DNA of 64,000 nucleotides from positions 2,480,001 through 2,544,000 of the forward strand of contig NZ_CP070619.1 in NCBI RefSeq assembly GCF_017068395.1, read 5' to 3'. This DNA is from Rhodococcus pseudokoreensis. GTDB taxonomy: Bacteria; Actinomycetota; Actinomycetes; Mycobacteriales; Mycobacteriaceae. A program made the translations under genes and the position numbers. Every line of letters begins with the position of its first letter. Positions within the stretch are counted from its first letter, which is position 1. The notes beneath the pieces were generated by a model. The model had not been told where the DNA came from, ran no database searches, and saw nothing but the letters and a program-made list of their open reading frames with translations. Positions 59,347 through 64,000 of the stretch are shown one piece after another.

Positions 59347-61616
59347 GACTCCACCTCGACGTCTTCGGGTGACTTGTCGTCCCGGAGCCCACGCCAGCTG
59401 GGGTGCCGCAGTCTTCGCGAGCCGGTCCAATCCATGAACCGCACCTCCGCGACGAGGGTGGGGGTCACCCACACGGCCCCCTTGCGGTCGGCGGTGGGCA
59501 GATCTTCGACGAACGGGCTGGTGTCGGTTTCGAGCGGTCCCAGGGTGGATGCGAGTTCCTGCAGATCCCGTTCGGTGAACCCGGTTCCGACGCGTCCGAT
59601 GTAGCGCAGGCCGTCGTTCTCGGGGACGCCGAGCAGCACCGAACCGATGCCGCTGGACCGCCCGCCCTGACCGCGGCGCCACCCGCCGATCACGGCTTCC
59701 TGTGTGCGCCAGTTCTTCACCTTGATCCAGCTCGACCCCCGCTTGCCCGGCAGGTACACGGATTCGCGGCGTTTGGCCACCACACCTTCCCACCCCTTGC
59801 CGCGACTCTCGTCCAGGGCTTCCTGCGCGGACCCGTACAGTTGCGGCGGCACGTCCAGGTCGTCGACCTTGGCCGCCAGCGCCTCGAGGACGCGGCGCCG
59901 GTCGGTGTACTTCTTGCGCAGCAACGACACTCCGTCGAGGTACAGCACGTCGAACGCGAGGAAGTGCGGCTCGTTGCCCTGCTGCAGCAGACCGAAGTTC
60001 GCGACACCCCGCTCGTCGAACGCGACCACTTCGCCGTCCAGGACCACCTCGTGGTCTTCGAGAGAATCTGCCAGCCAACCCAATTGCGCGTAGTCCCCGG
60101 TCTTGTCGTTGCCCGCGCGGCTCGTCATCTTCAGCTCGCCGCCACTGATCTCGGCGATCACCCTGATGCCGTCCCACTTCCCCTCGAAAGCCCACTCGTC
60201 GGCGTCGAGGCCGTCGAGGGTGCCGGGGCTCGCGAGCATCGGCGACAACCCGCGCGGCAGTTCCGACGACCGCGACCCGCCCGGCGTCTGGTCCTTCATC
60301 AGGTGCATCAGCCACTGGTCGCCCTTCGTGCGGATCAGCGCGAACCGGCCCTCCACCTGCTCACCGTGCAACTGGACGATCACCTCGTCGTCCCGCCACT
60401 TCTCGGTGTCGTACGTGCCCGTGTCCCAGATGGTCATCTGGCCGCCCCCATACTCGCCCTTCGGGATGCTCCCGGAGAACGTGAGGTATTCGAGCGGATG
60501 GTCCTCGGTGTGCACGGCCAGGCGATTCTCCCCCGTCGTCGTCGGCACGTTCTTCGGCACCGCCCACGACACGAGAACCCCGTCCCGTTCCAGTCGCAGG
60601 TCGTAATGGAGCCGCCGGGCGTGATGTTCCTGGATGACGAAGCTGTTGCCGTTCCCCGGCTGCACCGTGTGCGGCATCGGCTCGGGTGTCCGTCCGGGAT
60701 CACGCTTGCGGCGGTACTCGGCGAGGGCGGCGGCGTCCTCGAGCGGCGGATCGAGTCCGGCGAGCAGATCGCCGTCCGACTCCCACCGTTCGAGCACTTC
60801 CTCGAACCGCAGCTGCCGGAGGTCGGGGTCGTCGAGTTCGTCCCAGCTGCGCGGCGCCGCGACGTACGGCTGGGAGCGCCCGCGCAGCGAGTACGGGGCG
60901 ATGGTCGTCTTGGACGGATTGTTCTGGCTCCAGTCGACGAATACCTTGCCCGCGCGCACCGCCTTGGCCATGGTCGCGGTGACGAGTTCGGGGCGCAGTT
61001 TCTCCAGTCCCGTCGCCACCTGCTTCGCGACGGTCGACGCGCCCGAACCGTCCAGCTTCCGGTCGAGCGGCACGTACAGGTGAATGCCCTTGCTGCCGCT
61101 GGTGACCGGGTACGCGGTCCAGCCGAGGTTCGCGACCAGGTCGCGCACGGCCCGTGCCACCTCCGCGCATTCGGCGAGACCCACACCGGGTCCGGGGTCG
61201 AGGTCGAAGACGATGCGGGTCGCCGGACCCCGATGCGACCCGTCGAACCGCCACTGCGGCACATGCAGTTCGAGTGCGGCCTGCTGTCCCGCCCACACGA
61301 GGGCCGCGACCGAGTTCAGAAGCGGGTAGTGCACGGAACGATCCGAGTGCTCGAGTGCGCGGCGCTCCAGCCATCCCGGTGCGGAGGCCGCGAGGTTCTT
61401 CTCGAAGAACGGCTCGCTGTCCACCCCGTTGGGCCAGCGTTTGCGGGTGGCGGGACGGTCCACGACGTGCGGCAGCATGGCCGGCGCGATCCGCGAGTAG
61501 TAGTCGATCACCTCACCCTTCGCGGTGCCCGACTCCGGGTAGAGGACCTTGCCGAGGTTGGTCAGGGACAGGCGATGCCCTTCGACCGTCAGTTGCCGAG
61601 TTCCCGCTGTGGCCAC
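59343..61616 (-). CDS. ligD: Multifunctional ATP-dependent DNA ligase LigD (POL-PE-LIG)
   Basis: The 757-residue protein joins DNA ends in bacterial non-homologous end joining with Ku. Domains in order: polymerase/primase (about 1-290, with catalytic Asp pair in VFDLDPGPG and SKGIHLYVPLD), phosphoesterase (about 320-440, HHARRLHYDLRLERDG), and ligase (about 465-757, adenylated Lys in EGKWDGIRVIAE; EGVVAKRRESVYLPGKRG; KVKNW). POL-PE-LIG is the mycobacterial domain order, unlike the Pseudomonas LIG-first type with PE at the N-terminus. The GTG start at 61616 follows GGAGGGAGG. No ku gene lies next to it in the window. CAATA-N6-TATTG (61633-61648) lies in its promoter. Confidence 0.95.
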   Translation of the reverse strand: MATAGTRQLTVEGHRLSLTNLGKVLYPESGTAKGEVIDYYSRIAPAMLPHVVDRPATRKRWPNGVDSEPFFEKNLAASAPGWLERRALEHSDRSVHYPLLNSVAALVWAGQQAALELHVPQWRFDGSHRGPATRIVFDLDPGPGVGLAECAEVARAVRDLVANLGWTAYPVTSGSKGIHLYVPLDRKLDGSGASTVAKQVATGLEKLRPELVTATMAKAVRAGKVFVDWSQNNPSKTTIAPYSLRGRSQPYVAAPRSWDELDDPDLRQLRFEEVLERWESDGDLLAGLDPPLEDAAALAEYRRKRDPGRTPEPMPHTVQPGNGNSFVIQEHHARRLHYDLRLERDGVLVSWAVPKNVPTTTGENRLAVHTEDHPLEYLTFSGSIPKGEYGGGQMTIWDTGTYDTEKWRDDEVIVQLHGEQVEGRFALIRTKGDQWLMHLMKDQTPGGSRSSELPRGLSPMLASPGTLDGLDADEWAFEGKWDGIRVIAEISGGELKMTSRAGNDKTGDYAQLGWLADSLEDHEVVLDGEVVAFDERGVANFGLLQQGNEPHFLAFDVLYLDGVSLLRKKYTDRRRVLEALAAKVDDLDVPPQLYGSAQEALDESRGKGWEGVVAKRRESVYLPGKRGSSWIKVKNWRTQEAVIGGWRRGQGGRSSGIGSVLLGVPENDGLRYIGRVGTGFTERDLQELASTLGPLETDTSPFVEDLPTADRKGAVWVTPTLVAEVRFMDWTGSRRLRHPSWRGLRDDKSPEDVEVES

Positions 61617-61704
61617 GCGTTCCTCCCTCCGCCAATACATACATATTGTGCGCCGCGCGGCCGCTTCGCTGGCCGGATCGCCACCCGCCAGGCAAGATGA
61701 CGGG

Positions 61705-62619
61705 GTGCACCGAGGTCCCAAGACAGCCGCCGCCGCTATATCCGCTGCACTGACATTGCTCGCCGGATCCTGCTCCACCGACACCACGGCGCAGGTCGAC
61801 TCGCAGGCCGAGGCGTCGACGATTCCCGAAGCGTTCACCAAACTTCCGTCCACCCGGGCGGTCGGCGACTGCGCCCCCGGCAGCGGCATCACCGCACAGG
61901 ACGGCGTGGTCACCATCGCCACCGACAGCCCGTCGTACCGGCCGTGGTTCGTCGACGGCGACCCGTCCAACGGCAAGGGCTACGAGGGCGCCGTCGCGCG
62001 GGAAGTGGTCGAGAAGCTGGGATACGGTCCGGACCAGGTGCACTTCGAGACCGTCGACTTCAACGACGCGCTGGCGGCCGGCGAGAAGGATTTCGACTTC
62101 GCCATCGACCAGTTCACGATCGTCGACACCCGGCGTGAGACGGTCGATTTCAGTTCGCCGTATTACGCCGTCACGCAGTCGGTGCTGGCGCTGAAGAACT
62201 CTCCCGCGGCGCGCGCCAAGTCGCTGGCCGATCTCGCGCCGTTCCGCCTCGGGGCGCAGGTGGGGTCCACGAGTTTCGACGCCATCGCGCAGACGGTGCA
62301 GCCCCGCCAGGCACCGGTCAGTTTCGCCACCACCGACGACGCCAAGGCCGCCCTGGCCGCGGGCACCATCGACGCGCTGGTGGTGGACATCCCGACCGGG
62401 TTTCAGATCACCGCCAACGAGGTGAAGGACAGCGTTCTCGTCGGTCAGTTCCCGCGTCCGAACGCCGTCACCGAATTCTTCGGTCTCGTGCTGGAGAAGA
62501 ACAGCCCGCTCACGGCGTGCGTCTCCGCGGCCGTCGATTCCCTCTACGCCGACGGGACGCTGGACGCCCTTGCCGCCGAGTGGATCACCGACACCGGCGG
62601 CGCGCACGTCCTCGATTGA
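61705..62619 (+). CDS. Amino-acid-type ABC substrate-binding lipoprotein (SBP_bac_3)
   Basis: The protein of about 304 residues begins with a signal peptide and a lipobox-like LLAGSC, so it should be lipid-anchored at the outer face of the membrane. The periplasmic-binding domain has TIATDSPSYRPWFVDGDPSN, GYEGAVAREVVEKLGY, FDFAIDQFTIVDTRRETVDF and SSPYYAVTQSVLALKNS, typical for binding of polar amino acids such as glutamine or glutamate. No permease or ATPase genes follow, so it is an orphan receptor that must work with components encoded elsewhere. GTG start at 61705. It is divergent from ligD. Confidence 0.87.
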   Translation: MHRGPKTAAAAISAALTLLAGSCSTDTTAQVDSQAEASTIPEAFTKLPSTRAVGDCAPGSGITAQDGVVTIATDSPSYRPWFVDGDPSNGKGYEGAVAREVVEKLGYGPDQVHFETVDFNDALAAGEKDFDFAIDQFTIVDTRRETVDFSSPYYAVTQSVLALKNSPAARAKSLADLAPFRLGAQVGSTSFDAIAQTVQPRQAPVSFATTDDAKAALAAGTIDALVVDIPTGFQITANEVKDSVLVGQFPRPNAVTEFFGLVLEKNSPLTACVSAAVDSLYADGTLDALAAEWITDTGGAHVLD

Positions 62620-63051
62620 TCAGGCGTACAGCTCGACGAACGTCTGCAGGGATTTCTCGATGTCGCCCTTCAGCGCCTTCGCGACACCCGAGCCGATGGG
62701 GCCGAAGAGGGGTGCGCCACCGAGTTCGATGGTGAACGCCACCTCGGAGGCGTCGCCCTTCGCCTTGACGTCGAGCACCAGTCCGAGCTTCACGCCACCC
62801 TTGCCGTCGCCCTTCAGGACGATGCGGTTGGGGGCGTCGTACTCCTTGATCGTCCACTTCACGCGGTTGCGGAGGCCCTTCACCGTGACGACGGAACTGA
62901 GCTCGGTTCCAGCAGTGAGGGTCTCGGGCAGTTCGCCGCGCCAGCCGTCGTGGACCACGAACCACTTGTCGAAGTCCCGCAGATTCGAGGCCTTGTCCCA
63001 GGTGTCCTGGGGGCTGAGGGGAACGTCGGTCTTGACCGTGAGTTTCGCCAT
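62620..63051 (-). CDS. SRPBCC family protein, paralogue of 47305-47736
   Basis: The 143-residue protein has the same fold and length as the protein at 47305-47736 and shares motifs (VPLSPQDTWDKASNLRDFDKW; APLFGPIGSGVAKALKGDIE). It probably binds a hydrophobic small molecule or lipid. The ATG at 63051 is close to a long hairpin upstream, which also ends transcription from the acetate symporter gene. It is convergent with the substrate-binding lipoprotein gene, whose stop directly abuts its own. Confidence 0.87.
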   Translation of the reverse strand: MAKLTVKTDVPLSPQDTWDKASNLRDFDKWFVVHDGWRGELPETLTAGTELSSVVTVKGLRNRVKWTIKEYDAPNRIVLKGDGKGGVKLGLVLDVKAKGDASEVAFTIELGGAPLFGPIGSGVAKALKGDIEKSLQTFVELYA

Positions 63052-63067
63052 TGGGGCAGCCTAACGG

Positions 63068-63113
63068 CCCGTGAGTACTTGTTAACCGCGGGCGGTTAAC
63101 AAGTACTCACGGG
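63068..63113. terminator. Perfect 22-bp hairpin between symporter and SRPBCC genes (family copy 3)
   Basis: Arms 63068-63089 and 63092-63113 are exact complements with a 2-nt loop. The left arm reads CCCGTGAGTACTTGTTAACC and two more bases. The GTGAGT and GTTAAC elements are those of copies 1 and 2. It lies 13 bp downstream of the symporter stop on the minus strand. Confidence 0.85.
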
Positions 63114-63125
63114 GCCGGAGGCCAG

Positions 63126-64000
63126 TTAGTGCGAGACGGCCTTCTCCACACCGACACCGGTGAGAGAGCGGACCTCCATCTCGGCCTGCTTGGCGGGATC
63201 CTCCGCCTTGCCGCGACCGACGTAGGTGCCGACGATGCCGAGCACGAACGCCAGCGGGATGGAGACGATGCCCGGGTTGGCGAGCGGGAAGAAGTCGAAG
63301 TCGGCGGTCGGGAACATCGACGACGGCTTACCGGACACGGCCGGGGAGAACACGATCAGCAGGAGGCAGCTGATCAGGCCGCCGTAGATGCTGAACAGGG
63401 CGCCGGTGGTGTTGAACTTCTTCCAGAACAGCGAGTACAGCAGCGTCGGCAGGTTGGCCGAGGCGGCCACCGCGAAGGCGAGCGCCACCAGGAACGCGAT
63501 GTTCTGGCCCATGGCGAGGATGCCGAGGACGATCGACACGAGACCGATCACGACGACCGTGATCCGGGAGACCCGCACCTGGGACTCTTCCGACGCGTTT
63601 CCACGCTTGATGACGCTGGCGTAGATGTCGTGGGCGAACGACGCCGACGCCGTGATCGCCAGCCCCGCCACCACGGCGAGGATGGTCGCGAACGCCACCG
63701 CGGAGATGATGGCGAGGAAGATGGTGCCGCCCAGTTCGAATGCGAGCAGCGGTGCCGCCGCGTTCTCCTTGCCGGGTGCGGCGAGGATGACGTCGGGGCC
63801 GACCATCTTGGCGGCGCCGTAGCCGAGGACGAGCGTGAACAGGTAGAACGCGCCGATCAGTCCGATCGCCCAGGTCACCGAGCGGCGGGCTTCCTTGGCG
63901 GTGGGAACGGTGTAGAACCGCATCAGCACGTGCGGCAGGCCCGCGGTGCCGAGGACCAGTGCGATGCCGAGCGAGATGAAGTCGAGCTTGCTCATCGCGC
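63126..64000 (-). CDS. actP: Cation/acetate symporter ActP-like (3' part, runs off right edge)
   Basis: The frame is open to the right edge; the visible 291 residues are the C-terminal half of a sodium:solute symporter. LDFISLGIALVLGTAGLPHV followed by LMRFYTVPTAKEARRSV is the core helix region of ActP-type acetate carriers, and VAGLAITASASFAHDIYASV is also characteristic. About seven membrane helices follow before the hydrophilic tail. It takes up acetate or another short-chain monocarboxylate. The usual upstream partner with DUF485 would lie beyond the window. Confidence 0.9.
   Translation of the reverse strand, partial: AMSKLDFISLGIALVLGTAGLPHVLMRFYTVPTAKEARRSVTWAIGLIGAFYLFTLVLGYGAAKMVGPDVILAAPGKENAAAPLLAFELGGTIFLAIISAVAFATILAVVAGLAITASASFAHDIYASVIKRGNASEESQVRVSRITVVVIGLVSIVLGILAMGQNIAFLVALAFAVAASANLPTLLYSLFWKKFNTTGALFSIYGGLISCLLLIVFSPAVSGKPSSMFPTADFDFFPLANPGIVSIPLAFVLGIVGTYVGRGKAEDPAKQAEMEVRSLTGVGVEKAVSH

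Overview
This window looks like the chromosome of a high-GC actinomycete, most likely a large-genome Rhodococcus of the R. jostii/opacus type. The reasons are very high GC with GC-rich third codon positions, many GTG starts and GTGA stop/start overlaps, a mycobacterial-type POL-PE-LIG LigD, a SulP-STAS-carbonic anhydrase fusion like Rv3273, an Rv1264-like adenylate cyclase, and a textbook KstR steroid-repressor box. The genus is inferred; no rRNA or tRNA gene is present to fix it.

Layout. 1-2.1 kb: the 5' end of a large non-ribosomal peptide synthetase, running off the left edge. 2.2-6.0 kb: a TetR regulator, an acyl-CoA dehydrogenase and a 3-hydroxyacyl-CoA dehydrogenase (a beta-oxidation pair), then a UbiG-like methyltransferase. 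6.0-8.6 kb: an enlarged TnpB-type RNA-guided nuclease homologue with about 600 bp of C-skewed non-coding DNA upstream. 8.6-19 kb: membrane proteins and drug exporters (three MFS), an S4 RNA-binding protein, a DAG-kinase/alkyl-DHAP-synthase pair and an aldo/keto reductase. 19-24 kb: ilvD, a secreted serine protease and an adenylate cyclase. 24-27.4 kb: a TetR/MFS divergon with a perfect operator, then an AurF-like diiron N-oxygenase. 27.4-34.9 kb: the SulP-carbonic anhydrase fusion and a dicarboxylate module (MatC-type permease, HMG-CoA-lyase-like enzyme, CaiB CoA-transferase) with a gamma-carbonic anhydrase and an IclR regulator. 35-38.2 kb: hpd, an AhpD-like protein and a MocR regulator. 38.2-40.3 kb: a cysteine-containing leader peptide and attenuator in front of osmC-metY. 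40.3-45.3 kb: a KstR-boxed flavin monooxygenase, an Mn transporter and a planctomycete-type Ser/Thr kinase. 45.3-52.9 kb: a TetR-controlled operon with a complete beta-oxidation set for alpha-methyl-branched acyl-CoA (thiolase, MaoC hydratase, SDR, tandem acyl-CoA dehydrogenase, alpha-methylacyl-CoA racemase). 52.9-64 kb: a PPOX protein, a FadR-type regulator with an ABC ATPase, a DUF4173 membrane protein with a two-component system, two paralogous small exported proteins, LigD, an amino-acid-binding lipoprotein, an SRPBCC protein and the 3' part of an acetate symporter.

The main theme is lipid and steroid side-chain catabolism, plus many transport and regulatory cassettes whose operators can be read directly as inverted repeats. 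Three long hairpins with a shared CCCGTGAGT/TTAAC core sit at gene ends and look like one dispersed family. The most interesting items are the enlarged TnpB homologue, the cysteine leader/attenuator, the planctomycete-like kinase, the KstR box, the dicarboxylate operon, and an exported protein that seems to start at an ATC codon.
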